A stretch of 42,614 nucleotides of DNA from Pseudomonadota bacterium (GTDB lineage Bacteria; Desulfobacterota; Syntrophorhabdia; Syntrophorhabdales; Syntrophorhabdaceae). The notes under the pieces were generated by a model. That model made no database searches and had not been told where the DNA came from. It saw only the letters and a program-made list of their open reading frames with translations. The stretch covers positions 1-42,614 of the forward strand of contig JAPLKA010000087.1 in NCBI GenBank assembly GCA_026388315.1, written 5' to 3'. The position numbers and the translations under genes were made by a program. Positions within the stretch are counted from its first letter, which is position 1. Each line of letters starts with the position of its first letter. Shown piece after piece: positions 34,601 through 41,694 of this stretch.

Positions 34601-35222
34601 ATGACGGCTCAATCGCGTTTGAGGTAGCATAAAAACTGTCGGCAACGATGAAGAGAGAATTGCCTATACGGAATGAGAAGGCCAACTTATCGTAACCGGC
34701 GGGGCCGTTCTGCATCACGATGGGGGAGAGGTCGCTTGGCTTGTTAAACATGGCCTGGAATTCCGTCTGCCTGTCCAGGGGGGCCGGGGTTTCCCCACTC
34801 CTCGTGTATATCTCATGGTTGCCTATGGCGAAAGCCACGGGGATGCCCGCGCCCTCTATGCGATCCGTAAACCCGGTTTTGAAATCTGTCAAATTGGTCG
34901 TGCCACCCCTGTAGGCTGCGTCGCCGCCGAAGATCACTACCTTTGGGGCGGGGTTCTGGGCAAGGATAGAGTTCACGATGGGGATGAGAACACTCCAACT
35001 GATGACATCGCTGTTTGCATCCCCACGGGTGTCTGCCACCCAGACGAAACTCTGTGATTGGTCCGCATATACTGGAGTAACCCGGCAGATGATTGCAATA
35101 ACAAGTGAGAATGTCATGAGAAGAAACGCAGATATCACATATCCGCTTCTGATTGACGTCATTTGCGGAATCCGGGACAAAATATATTGAACACAGACTG
35201 ATAGGAATTTACTTTTCAGCAT
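31623..35222 (-). CDS. Autotransporter with N-terminal metallophosphoesterase passenger
   Basis: About 1,199 residues from ATG 35222; TTG 35240 and ATG 35162 are alternatives. A long basic/hydrophobic leader (helix ISAFLLMTFSLVIAIIC, cleavage near VYA-DQ) is followed at about 58-330 by a calcineurin-like phosphoesterase: FVWVADTRGD, VVIFGGDAAYRGG, AIGNHEIY, LTHVPSW and LFAGHEHLY. The first motif has DTR in place of D-x-H. Residues 350-790 are Asn/Thr/Gly-rich beta-helix repeats, with two or more passenger-associated repeats (GTLTLRGPASYTGGTYLNGG, GTLTLSGVHTYTGQG). From about 910 a 12-strand barrel ends in LRMGF. It would put a phosphodiesterase or phosphatase at the cell surface. The substrate is unknown. 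Confidence 0.9.
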   Translation of the reverse strand: MLKSKFLSVCVQYILSRIPQMTSIRSGYVISAFLLMTFSLVIAIICRVTPVYADQSQSFVWVADTRGDANSDVISWSVLIPIVNSILAQNPAPKVVIFGGDAAYRGGTTNLTDFKTGFTDRIEGAGIPVAFAIGNHEIYTRSGETPAPLDRQTEFQAMFNKPSDLSPIVMQNGPAGYDKLAFSFRIGNSLFIVADSFYATSNAIEPSYGVSQAQQDWIKGLLQNNNSAHTFMLTHVPSWTPGHLSVDSNMADFWQMITTSGSATNTNASILFAGHEHLYFRTLHDGTHEVLAGTGGAPIGCETGEECNLTIFYPGDILALRYNYATVSVNGRYVTVSVLDQANQFIDWFQFFDNSGVNNSTITNTAAIAPDSAEKQPTGILAGSSNTINNSAAISNVITGIDAVSNNIITNSGSITPLSGGNGIHVYDNNTITNTVAGNITGNSTDLWGIWVNTGNTVVNQGTVAVSGTNSVAFLAQGDNNILTNTGTLSASGTDSYAAKFLGTGNTLVNSGTISGNIWFDAGNNAFTNNGTLNGSGSLYKTGSGTLTLRGPASYTGGTYLNGGVINVTQDASLGALSGGLLFNGGTLQVSADMTSARNTTLNSGGGTFDTNGNALTLSGVISGPGSLTKAGTGTLTLSGVHTYTGQGTVSEGMLFLTSGASHSSTLTVNPGATVGGYGTLGNVNNNGVVSPGGSIGTLNIIGNYTQGPGGTLDIEIASTTSKDLLAINGTANLSGSLKVLWSGGYVPEPQNKFTILTASSGITGQFSSLLTNITPTVLFKPKYDIPNQAYLMVERDYTNQTLLPYLTVNQRAVGSMLNSVGNTATGDLDTVLTVIDALPAYGQTAYALDQLAPKGSDAQSGMGISSASFQTGNLSERLSDLRYGIRGTSLKGLYFKNGNGAPVMLADINPDLTGMLPSGVDERWGFFVKGNAVYGDQKDTPDMTGYNFTSVGITMGSDYHFSKSFIAGLMLGLNNSRANVDNMGSKVKMDSYTLGTYGTYYKKNFYMDGSISYGFANYDNTRRIVFPGLDRTAASSPNGNQFTAYTGTGYDLRKSNWIITPNVSLQYTKLNTDSYTESGAGAINLNVDRQNTESLLGNAGARVSYTWQTDKAVIMPGIRASYGYEFSRDSQNVTSRLAQGSSPFSIQTMSPDRNFLSLGAGITAFTVRDMSVYINYDVQIGENKYVAQSVNAGLRMGF

Positions 35223-35304
35223 GCAATACGAATAACACAAGAAAAGTAAACTATCAATACGAACGTGCCGATATGAATCTGTTGACGCATAACTGCCGAA
35301 ACCG

Positions 35305-35415
35305 TCAAGAGGTTCTTTTGGGTTGTTTCTCCAGTTTTTTTGCTGTTTTCTGTTGCTGCTTGTCAGTATTTTGCTTCTGGCCTTTTTCTTTGTCCTTCTT
35401 TCCCTTGTCTCCCAT
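35305..35415 (-). CDS. Tiny Lys/Gln-rich protein
   Basis: A 36-residue protein from ATG 35415, behind GGGGAGGAAAACA on the minus strand, to TGA at 35305. The sequence MGDKGKKDKEKGQKQN continues with KQQQK and ends KKLEKQPKRTS. Such hydrophilic MGDKGKKDKEK proteins occur as short conserved hypotheticals in many bacteria, from memory. The near-perfect ribosome site and the absence of hydrophobic residues support translation as a soluble, probably unstructured protein. It lies just upstream of, and on the opposite side from, the 73-bp repeat at 35461. Function unknown. Confidence 0.65.
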   Translation of the reverse strand: MGDKGKKDKEKGQKQNTDKQQQKTAKKLEKQPKRTS

Positions 35416-35460
35416 TGTTTTCCTCCCCTTCCTGTTGTCCTGCTATGTTGTTAGTTCCCG

Positions 35461-35533
35461 CCCCTTTTTGTCTTTCATCTTCCTGCAATTTCAGACAGTT
35501 GTCAAGAAAAATATAATTACAAAACAGCTATAT
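35461..35533. repeat. 73-bp direct repeat, copy 1
   Basis: Identical at 69 of 73 positions, without gaps, to 38416-38488. The best conserved core runs from TTCCTGCAATTTCAGA to AAAACAGCTATAT. It marks the left side of a 3-kb patch of accessory genes. On the minus strand it contains TTGACA and lies upstream of the tiny Lys/Gln-rich gene. Confidence 0.85.
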
Positions 35534-35626
35534 GACTCTTTATGTTTTTCAAGGCAATTGTTCTCCGAATCCCGGGAAATATTTTTAAAAGCAAAAGCGT
35601 GCGAAACAAGGTGGATATTGACTTTA

Positions 35627-35671
35627 CGGAGATTTCAAAAGTGGTAGCAAATGTTGCTACCACTTTCTCAG
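35627..35671. repeat. Palindromic repeat, copy 1
   Basis: AGTGGTAGCAA (35640-35650) and TTGCTACCACT (35654-35664) form a perfect 11-bp palindrome with loop ATG. Outer arms CGGAGA (35627-35632) and TCTCAG (35666-35671) can pair. The downstream TTTCTCAGATACG resembles copies 2 and 3. Confidence 0.75.
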
Positions 35672-35765
35672 ATACGTCCTCGTGCCTTCGATTGCAATCA
35701 AAGTTTTATACCCATAACTGATAACATATTATACTTCACGGATTTGCTTGGCTGTATTGCTTTTT

Positions 35766-35810
35766 CGGAGATTTTAAGAATTGCTGACACATTGTCAGCA
35801 ATTTTCTCCG
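35766..35810. repeat. Palindromic repeat, copy 2
   Basis: ATTGCTGACA (35780-35789) and TGTCAGCAAT (35793-35802) are perfect arms with loop CAT. Outer arms CGGAGA (35766-35771) and TCTCCG (35805-35810) pair exactly. The flank TTTTCTCCGATGCGCATCC matches copy 1 and copy 3 while the stem sequence differs. Confidence 0.75.
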
Positions 35811-35875
35811 ATGCGCATCCCGGTCTCCGTCCCTTGGCAACATTATGTTCAATTTCCTGTCTTTTCAAGAGGCTG

Positions 35876-36205
35876 TCAATTTGTTTTACTTCGTTTTTGT
35901 TTGGGAACCGGAAGTTCTTGTGCTGTTATCTTGATTAAACCCCTGATCCATTCCCGATCTTCAAATGCATCTTCTATTAGAAAATACAACTTAGCTCCGG
36001 GATATGGTGCAGCTTCAACAATATTGCTTATATACGCTCTGCCACCTTCAGTTGGTTTTATAAAAAGCTGATTATCACAAACGAGCGCCACGACTTTACT
36101 GTCACAATATATTGCATACTCACCGAACATTTTCTTGTGAGAAATAAATCCAGCATTTCCCATTTGGTCTACGATAAATTCAATGAAACTTTTGTCAGAT
36201 GCCAT
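35876..36205 (-). CDS. TfoX N-terminal domain protein
   Basis: A 109-residue protein matching the N-terminal domain of TfoX/Sxy: a helical start (SFIEFIVDQM), KKMFGEYAIYCDSKVVALVCDNQLFIKP and YPGAKLYFLIED. The C-terminal helix-hairpin-helix domain of full Sxy is absent, as in many stand-alone TfoX_N proteins. Sxy activates competence genes with CRP in Enterobacteria and Pasteurellaceae, but single-domain members have no assigned role. It lies alone between the palindromic repeats and a gene of unknown function. Confidence 0.85.
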   Translation of the reverse strand: MASDKSFIEFIVDQMGNAGFISHKKMFGEYAIYCDSKVVALVCDNQLFIKPTEGGRAYISNIVEAAPYPGAKLYFLIEDAFEDREWIRGLIKITAQELPVPKQKRSKTN

Positions 36206-36291
36206 TTTGATCCTCTTCGTGTCTATGAATTAATACAAAAGTGTTACCTATGTACCCGGAATAATCTGTTGCTTATGTGTCCGTTCGGTCA

Positions 36292-37125
36292 TTATGGCCA
36301 CCTTTTCTTTCTAAGAATGTATGGTCTATTGAACCACGCGAAATCAAGAAATTCATTCATGAATGGAACCCTAGGTTTGTTCCTCATTTCACCATCGTGA
36401 AGCTGGATTGCCATAGTTGTTACGAGCGACAAGAGCATCTTAAGTGGTTTGATAATCACCATCACATGGTAAATTACATGTTTTGCGGCAATGTCCTGTA
36501 ATGTCGGCTGCAAAACCATTGTTTTAAGATCGAGAGGTCGGTTTTCCAGATCGTGGCCAACAACAACCGAGCGGCTCTCAATAAGCGAAGAAATAACGTT
36601 AGTTTTTTGCGTTATTTTTTTGATGTGTCTCGCTGAAACATCGCTTTCAAGCACTTTTTTCAGGATTTTTGACCACTCCGCCAGCGGATCTTTCGGCACA
36701 GTTTTGCCTGTCAGATGATCCAAATTGTGGTACCTATCGGTTTTTGCAAAATCCGACAGAAACTTAATAATTCGATCCTCGATTGAATCCTGCTTGATTT
36801 CTAAAAATTCCTTTACGTCTCTCGCGGTATCAAGTGATTTGCATGCAGAAAATAGACCCACCAAGTCATGACCTAAGCTCTTCAGCTTCAGTCCCGGTGG
36901 AATTGTTAGGCGGTTCTTGTTCATATGATCAATAACTAATATAGTCTTCATTAGCCTTTCAAAACCGATAGAAAGCTCAAAGAAGGCCAAATAGTACCCT
37001 CCTTTATTGCTTAAGTTTGCATTACGCAAGCCTGTGAGACCTGCACAAAGAGAGGAGCGGAAGAGATAACCCTCTTTTTGAAGTAGTACATACGTGGTAT
37101 CGAATTCAAGAAAAGGTATGTCTAT
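36292..37125 (-). CDS. Unknown protein with HEPN-like motif, apparent ATA start
   Basis: The open frame extends upstream of TTG 37029 to a stop near 37138 without ATG, GTG or another TTG. A GGAGG (37138-37134) lies eight bases before an ATA at 37125 that would begin IDIPFLEFDTTYVLLQKEGYLF, so I place the start there, giving 277 residues; the next best is TTG 37029. The protein is mainly helical. Two R-x5-H motifs are visible, RYHNLDH (R131-H137) and RSVVVGH (R185-H191); the second, after SSLIE and before DLENRP, resembles the HEPN ribonuclease motif. This is a weak match and the family is unnamed. It follows a membrane protein gene by about 38 bp. Confidence 0.6.
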   Translation of the reverse strand: MDIPFLEFDTTYVLLQKEGYLFRSSLCAGLTGLRNANLSNKGGYYLAFFELSIGFERLMKTILVIDHMNKNRLTIPPGLKLKSLGHDLVGLFSACKSLDTARDVKEFLEIKQDSIEDRIIKFLSDFAKTDRYHNLDHLTGKTVPKDPLAEWSKILKKVLESDVSARHIKKITQKTNVISSLIESRSVVVGHDLENRPLDLKTMVLQPTLQDIAAKHVIYHVMVIIKPLKMLLSLVTTMAIQLHDGEMRNKPRVPFMNEFLDFAWFNRPYILRKKRWP

Positions 37126-37162
37126 GGCTATTGCCTCCTATTTTATTTGGCTAACGCGGGCG

Positions 37163-37777
37163 TCACCCGGAGCTGGCTTTTTCGGCGATCGGGTGCACGC
37201 CATGGTTATGCCTTGTTCTATCGCCCCAAATATGTTCAATTTCGTGACCAAGCTCTATCGCCTGTTTGAGGATTGAAAGGGCTTCAGCGAATGGCTCTGC
37301 ACGTTGAGCGGCAACGGATAGCAAACCGCCTGGCTTAACGTCCTGAATGATTGCTTCAAGCAGTTGATAAAATGTCACGACTTTCACCCGGATGCTACGA
37401 TGAATTAGGTCGACCCGGTCCAGGTTGGCGTGATAGATTTTGAAATAGTTATCTGGGACCACAACCTGAAGCTGCCGAGTGCTACCTGGTGTTGAAAAAA
37501 GGTTTGCAACAATCTGTTCAGTGGTCTCGAGGTACCTGCGGTGCTTGATTATTGTGAGTATTGCCGACACCTCACAGACTATGGAGTCGGAAAGAGCGTT
37601 TACTGCTCGTCGTTCTTTAAGTCTTTCGATTATCATATTTGGAATAATCGCGGCAATAGCACCAGCCAAGGCGCCACCAATGGCCGCATAGACCGGAATC
37701 CACGGATTTTGCTGACCGAGTAATGCTTTCATGCTTTGTAAAATCTGCATGATTTTCTGTACGTCATCAAGGTTCAT
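37163..37777 (-). CDS. Unknown membrane-anchored protein
   Basis: A 204-residue protein with a short helical N-terminus, one hydrophobic segment (about residues 28-49, IPVYAAIGGALAGAIAAIIPNMI) and a basic start of the cytoplasmic part (ERLKERRA). The remainder is helical and charged, with the C-terminal segment ELGHEIEHIWGDRTRHNHG rich in histidine. I recognise no named domain. The ATG at 37777 follows GAGGAC. Its stop is 25 bases before the ribosome site of the next gene, so the two form an operon, possibly a two-protein effector and membrane-anchor pair. Confidence 0.7.
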   Translation of the reverse strand: MNLDDVQKIMQILQSMKALLGQQNPWIPVYAAIGGALAGAIAAIIPNMIIERLKERRAVNALSDSIVCEVSAILTIIKHRRYLETTEQIVANLFSTPGSTRQLQVVVPDNYFKIYHANLDRVDLIHRSIRVKVVTFYQLLEAIIQDVKPGGLLSVAAQRAEPFAEALSILKQAIELGHEIEHIWGDRTRHNHGVHPIAEKASSG

Positions 37778-37813
37778 GAAGTCCTCATAGGCATAACAAT
37801 TAACTATACATCT

Positions 37814-37975
37814 CTACAGCAATATATCCCGATATTCCTCTCCTGGTGCTGTATTTCCCCCTCCATGGCCGGGATATACAGCACACCCTGAAATACGTAC
37901 AACCTTTCTATCCATCGAGGGGCTCCTCACGCTGATTCCCGGCTTGCCCAGCACGTGGAATATAGGGTCATATCT
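37814..37975 (-). pseudogene. C-terminal fragment of a metallo-beta-lactamase-fold protein
   Basis: Between a TAA (37978-37976) and a TAG (37816-37814) the minus strand reads 53 codons, including DPIFHVLGKPGIS, VVRISGCAVYPGHGGGNT and APGEEYRDILL. YPGHG followed by T and a glutamate is the usual C-terminal region of glyoxalase II-like hydrolases, containing a metal-binding histidine. The rest of the gene is missing, so it is a remnant. It lies just upstream of the membrane-protein operon. Confidence 0.5.
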
Positions 37976-37978
37976 TTA

Positions 37979-38415
37979 CGGTCTGTTGCCCAAACAACCA
38001 TCGGGCACATTTGAGGTAGCAAGCCGGAAGAACTTTTTGCGAACCGCGACTTCGAGCATTTCTTGGGACCCTGCCGATAGGCTGAAATGGGCCTGCGGCC
38101 AGGCCACGTTCAGGCCAATTTTCATGTTCGAAGACCAGGTCAAGTTTGAAAATTGAATGGAAGCATATCGATGCATGGGTAAGAAAGCGCAGGGAGCAGA
38201 GAGTAAAACAGTGTTCCGGCGTGAAATAGATTTGAGCAACAGGGCGCTTATTATTGACAGCAGAGCCATGGAGTACCAAATGAGAGAGGACATTCCACAT
38301 CACAATGTCATTATTTTTTTGATAGTTTGATATCCCCCTGATGCTTTTCAACCCCGATTCCCCCATGAATCTAAAAGGGCAGCTTCCGAAGATGTGATGG
38401 TTTATGCCGACCCAG
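37979..38415. other. Stretch without a convincing gene
   Basis: Overlapping ORFs exist on both strands (about 70-130 codons), but none has a convincing ribosome site and none resembles a known protein. Plus-strand WKHIDAWVRKRREQRVKQC at about 38155-38211 has a faint look of the C-terminal end of a group II intron reverse transcriptase, too short to call. The stretch is probably degenerate. Confidence 0.4.
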
Positions 38416-38488
38416 CCCTTTTTTGTCTTTAATATTCCTGCAATTTCAGATAGTTGTCAAGAAAAATATAATTACAAAACAGCTATAT
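38416..38488. repeat. 73-bp direct repeat, copy 2
   Basis: Matches 35461-35533 in the same orientation with four mismatches. It is followed within six bases by the third palindrome, whereas copy 1 is followed by the first two palindromes after about 100 bp. Confidence 0.85.
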
Positions 38489-38493
38489 CACGA

Positions 38494-38514
38494 TTGCGGA
38501 CACTGTGTCCGCAA
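38494..38514. repeat. Palindromic repeat, copy 3
   Basis: TTGCGGACA (38494-38502) and TGTCCGCAA (38506-38514) are perfect arms with loop CTG. The flank ATTCCCTCCGATACACACCC resembles the flanks of the copies at 35640 and 35780. No outer arm corresponding to CGGAGA is found on the left. Confidence 0.7.
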
Positions 38515-38583
38515 ATTCCCTCCGATACACACCCAGGTCCAGTAATGCAAGAAAACAAAACCTGACCGTGATAGTTTCTATCC

Positions 38584-39528
38584 TTACCATGGTAAGGGTT
38601 TTCTATGATTTAGAACCTCCCATAACTCATGTGTAACAGGAGTCTCGATCTCTAACCGCTTACCGAGGCGAAGGATCGTACCACCGAACAAATCACGTTC
38701 ATCTGGTTTGTTCATGCACTCAAAATCACGCTGGAATGAAGTTTTTGTTTCATATGGGAAATTGCGACCTTTTTGATAGGAATCCATTATGATTGTCTCC
38801 GGCAAAACAATCCCTATCTTTCTGGAAAGCGCTACAATTTCATTCATGACAGAAAGGACGTAATTGCTCAAAGAACTCGATTCTATAACTTGTCCAAGCG
38901 TTTTATCAAAACTTGCCGTTACGAGACCAAAGGCTGCAATAAAAACATACTTTCCCCAGATTTCAGGGTAAACATCTTCAAACCATTCATACTTGATGCC
39001 ACTTGTATGAAAAAGCTCGAAGAGTGGGTGGGGAGCTGCGTTAGCTGCTTGCGGGTCTTTACCGAGGAAAATTTTGCATGCTCCACCTTTTTGGGTCACT
39101 TTCCCATATGTTTCAATATGGGTACCCACATAGACACAAGCGGGCAAAATGTTAGCGGTGCTGAGGGTTTCTCTTATCCTTTCGTAGATATCAATACCAT
39201 TCAGCAAGGGAACTATTAAGGTTGACCCCGATACTTTTCTCTGAAGCTGCAAGACGACATTCCTAAGGTCATAGGATTTAACACACAACAAACAGACATC
39301 AAGAACAGGCAGCTCTTCGATACGATCTGTAGCGAAAGTTGGCATGCAAACCCAATCCCCTTCAGCTGCGGTGCTGACATGGAGCCCATTCTTACGGATT
39401 TCGTCAAGGTGCTTGCCTCGTGCAATGAAGTAGGTGTTTATCCCTTGCGCAGTCCCCAGTTTGCAGATCTTACCACCGAAGTATCCACCAACACCCCCTA
39501 CACCGATAATTCCAATATTTATGTTCAT
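38584..39528 (-). CDS. 2-dehydropantoate 2-reductase family protein
   Basis: A 314-residue protein of the ketopantoate reductase (PanE/ApbA) family. The N-terminal Rossmann motif is GVGGVGGYFGGKI, followed by a VCLLCVKSYDL strand and the substrate-domain helices, with KYVFIAAFGLVTA containing the probable catalytic lysine. The family reduces ketopantoate to pantoate with NADPH in pantothenate synthesis; several paralogues act on other 2-keto acids. No pantothenate gene is adjacent, so the substrate is not certain. A 16-bp palindrome, CCTTACCATGGTAAGG (38582-38597), overlaps its stop and may help end transcription. It follows ruvB by 20 bp. Confidence 0.88.
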   Translation of the reverse strand: MNINIGIIGVGGVGGYFGGKICKLGTAQGINTYFIARGKHLDEIRKNGLHVSTAAEGDWVCMPTFATDRIEELPVLDVCLLCVKSYDLRNVVLQLQRKVSGSTLIVPLLNGIDIYERIRETLSTANILPACVYVGTHIETYGKVTQKGGACKIFLGKDPQAANAAPHPLFELFHTSGIKYEWFEDVYPEIWGKYVFIAAFGLVTASFDKTLGQVIESSSLSNYVLSVMNEIVALSRKIGIVLPETIIMDSYQKGRNFPYETKTSFQRDFECMNKPDERDLFGGTILRLGKRLEIETPVTHELWEVLNHRKPLPW

Positions 39529-39548
39529 TTGCCTCGCATTATACTATA

Positions 39549-40592
39549 TTAATCGAATAGTTCGCCTGATTTAACCTTATGGGGTATTGCAAGGTGGGCA
39601 TATGCCTTCTCAGTGGCCTTTCTTCCCTGGGATGTTCGTATTATGAAACCCATTTTTAATAGGAACGGTTCTACCACTTCTATGAGGACATCGCTTTCAA
39701 GCTGAAGCGTTGCGGCAATGGCTTCGATGCCTACAGGCCCTCCTTTATAATTCAGTATAATCGTTTTCAAAAACTTTCTATCAGTTTCGCCGAGCCCGTA
39801 TTCATCAACACCTTCTAATTTCATGGCTTCAAGGGCAACTTCCTTCGTGATATGTCCTTCAGCCCTTACCTGGGCATAATCGCGGATACGCTTTAGAAGC
39901 CTGTTGGCTGTTCTTGGCGTTCCTCTTGCCCTTTTTGCTGTCTCATAGGCCCCATCTTCATCTATTGCAATCTGGAGGATTGAAGCGGAGCGTTTGATGA
40001 TGTGGACCAGGTCTTTTTCAGCATAAAAATCCAGGTCCCGCGTGATACCGAACCGATCCCTTAATGGCGATGAAAGAAGTCCCGCCCTCGTTGTAGCGCC
40101 GATTAACGTGAACAGTTCCAGTCTGTACCTGTGGGTTCGTGCATGCACCCCTTTATCAAATATGAAGTCAACGGCAAAATCTTCCATGGCGGGATACAGA
40201 AATTCCTCGACGACCTTTGGAATCCTGTGGATTTCATCGATAAAAAACACATCTCCTCTCTCCATGTGGGTAAGGAGACCCATCAAATCGCCGCCTTTTT
40301 CCAGCGCAGGCCCGGAAGAGGTGATAATTTTCGTTCCCATCTCGTTTGCAATGATATGCGCAAGGGTAGTTTTTCCAAGGCCGGGGGGGCCGTTAAAAAG
40401 AATGTGCTCCAAGGGCTCATTTCTCTTTAAAGCAGCCTCTATTGCTATTTTTAGTGTTTCTACAGCCTTGTCCTGCCCGACATATTCCGAGAGCATTTTC
40501 GGCCGTAAATTGATGTTTAATGCTTCATCCTGGTCTTGAACCACATCCTGTTTTGCAGCATGTGATGTTTTTACAGATTCTTCGTTTATCAC
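39549..40592 (-). CDS. ruvB: Holliday junction branch migration ATPase RuvB
   Basis: A 347-residue AAA+ protein. Walker A is [12 protein letters not shown], Walker [10 protein letters not shown], sensor 1 lies in [20 protein letters not shown] (with the arginine finger region), and the C-terminal winged helix ends [12 protein letters not shown]. Hexamers pump DNA through the RuvA-bound Holliday junction. The N-terminal extension of about 25 residues before [12 protein letters not shown] is a little longer than usual. The start overlaps the ruvA stop by four bases. Confidence 0.97.
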   Translation of the reverse strand: MINEESVKTSHAAKQDVVQDQDEALNINLRPKMLSEYVGQDKAVETLKIAIEAALKRNEPLEHILFNGPPGLGKTTLAHIIANEMGTKIITSSGPALEKGGDLMGLLTHMERGDVFFIDEIHRIPKVVEEFLYPAMEDFAVDFIFDKGVHARTHRYRLELFTLIGATTRAGLLSSPLRDRFGITRDLDFYAEKDLVHIIKRSASILQIAIDEDGAYETAKRARGTPRTANRLLKRIRDYAQVRAEGHITKEVALEAMKLEGVDEYGLGETDRKFLKTIILNYKGGPVGIEAIAATLQLESDVLIEVVEPFLLKMGFIIRTSQGRKATEKAYAHLAIPHKVKSGELFD

Positions 40593-41203
40593 TGTTTTTG
40601 ACCTCTGTATACCTCTTCAAACAATTCCTCCGAAGATGCGATGTCGGGATTCCGTTTTATTGCCTCCTCGATCATCCTCCGGGCCTCTATTGTCTTATGG
40701 CCTAATTGATTGATGAGGACATATTCGACTTCCTTTTTGAAATCTTCTTTTGCTTCAACTGGCAGCGAAACTTCCGGTATCAATGCATATTTGGCAACTT
40801 TTCCCTTTAATGTGGCAACGATTTTCTCGGCCTTCCTTTCGCCAATGCCCTTTAAACGTTTCAATGCCTTTATATCCTTTTCCTCAATTGCACGGGCTAT
40901 ATCCCTTACCGGCATGACAATAGCCTTAATCGCTGCAACGGGCCCGATATCCTCAACGGAAATGAAAAGCTCAAAAAATTGCCTGTCTAATTCATTTTTA
41001 AACCCTACAAGAATAGGTTTGGGCTGCCTTTCGGTCTGGTTAAATGAGATATAAAGGCTTATTTCCGTATCCGGATCATGAGATTTCCTGATTTCACTCA
41101 TTACATATGCAGGAATCAGTACATCGTAACCAATACCGCTCACCAGCAGGGTAATGCGATCGTCATATATCCTCTTCAGTTTCCCTTCCAGATAATTTAT
41201 CAT
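40589..41203 (-). CDS. ruvA: Holliday junction DNA helicase subunit RuvA
   Basis: A 204-residue protein. The N-terminal OB fold starts [19 protein letters not shown]. Two helix-hairpin-helix motifs follow: [15 protein letters not shown] and [19 protein letters not shown]. The C-terminal domain III, which binds RuvB, includes [22 protein letters not shown]. It clamps four-way junctions as a tetramer. It overlaps both ruvC and ruvB by four bases, so the three are translated together. Confidence 0.97.
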   Translation of the reverse strand: MINYLEGKLKRIYDDRITLLVSGIGYDVLIPAYVMSEIRKSHDPDTEISLYISFNQTERQPKPILVGFKNELDRQFFELFISVEDIGPVAAIKAIVMPVRDIARAIEEKDIKALKRLKGIGERKAEKIVATLKGKVAKYALIPEVSLPVEAKEDFKKEVEYVLINQLGHKTIEARRMIEEAIKRNPDIASSEELFEEVYRGQKQ

Positions 41204-41688
41204 TTGACTCCCCGAAAGCTTTTTCTGTAATAGGCGGTAAGCGCTATTGCCAGTGCATCTGCCGAATGAAACGACAAGAGTTCACTGATTTTGAGCGCCT
41301 TCTGCGTGGCTTCTTTTATCTGTTTTTTGTTTGCGTTGCCGTATCCCGCAAGAGAACTTTTTACTTCTTTAGGTGTAATCTCAACCATTCGGATATTATT
41401 CTGAAAGACGGATAAGTATATAATGCCAAGCACCCCGCCTAACAATATGCCGGCCTTTGGATACCTGACTAAGGAAAAAATATTCTCGACAGCTACAAGC
41501 TCAGGATTGATAGATGTTATAAGGTGCTCCATATCATTGTATATCTGGGCCAGCCTGTCAGAAATATGGAGTCCGGGTGATGTCCTTATGCAGCCACATT
41601 TGAGGAGGGAAGGGGAAGCGCTATCATTGAATGTGATTGCACCAAAACCGGTACTGGCTAAACCAGGGTCGATGCCAAGAATGACCAT
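41200..41688 (-). CDS. ruvC: Holliday junction resolvase RuvC
   Basis: A 162-residue endonuclease of the RNase H fold. Acidic residues expected for catalysis are seen in LGIDPGLASTG (D7), VAVENIF and SFHSADALAIAL. It cuts Holliday junctions symmetrically at preferred sequences after RuvAB migration. The length is normal. It lies six bases downstream of yebC. Confidence 0.96.
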   Translation of the reverse strand: MVILGIDPGLASTGFGAITFNDSASPSLLKCGCIRTSPGLHISDRLAQIYNDMEHLITSINPELVAVENIFSLVRYPKAGILLGGVLGIIYLSVFQNNIRMVEITPKEVKSSLAGYGNANKKQIKEATQKALKISELLSFHSADALAIALTAYYRKSFRGVK

Positions 41689-41694
41689 AAGGTC

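Noticed and set aside
31970-34914. Many ORFs antisense to or out of frame with the autotransporter
   Set aside because: They arise from the repetitive, GC-rich coding sequence of the autotransporter and lack ribosome sites.
35640-35810. CRISPR array suggested by regularly arranged palindromes
   Set aside because: Only two units stand here, about 140 bp apart, with non-identical stems and no spacer pattern or cas genes.
38150-38240. Possible group II intron reverse transcriptase end (WKHIDAWVRKRREQRVKQC)
   Set aside because: Similarity is limited to a few residues, no upstream reverse transcriptase domain and no intron RNA domain V/VI are seen.
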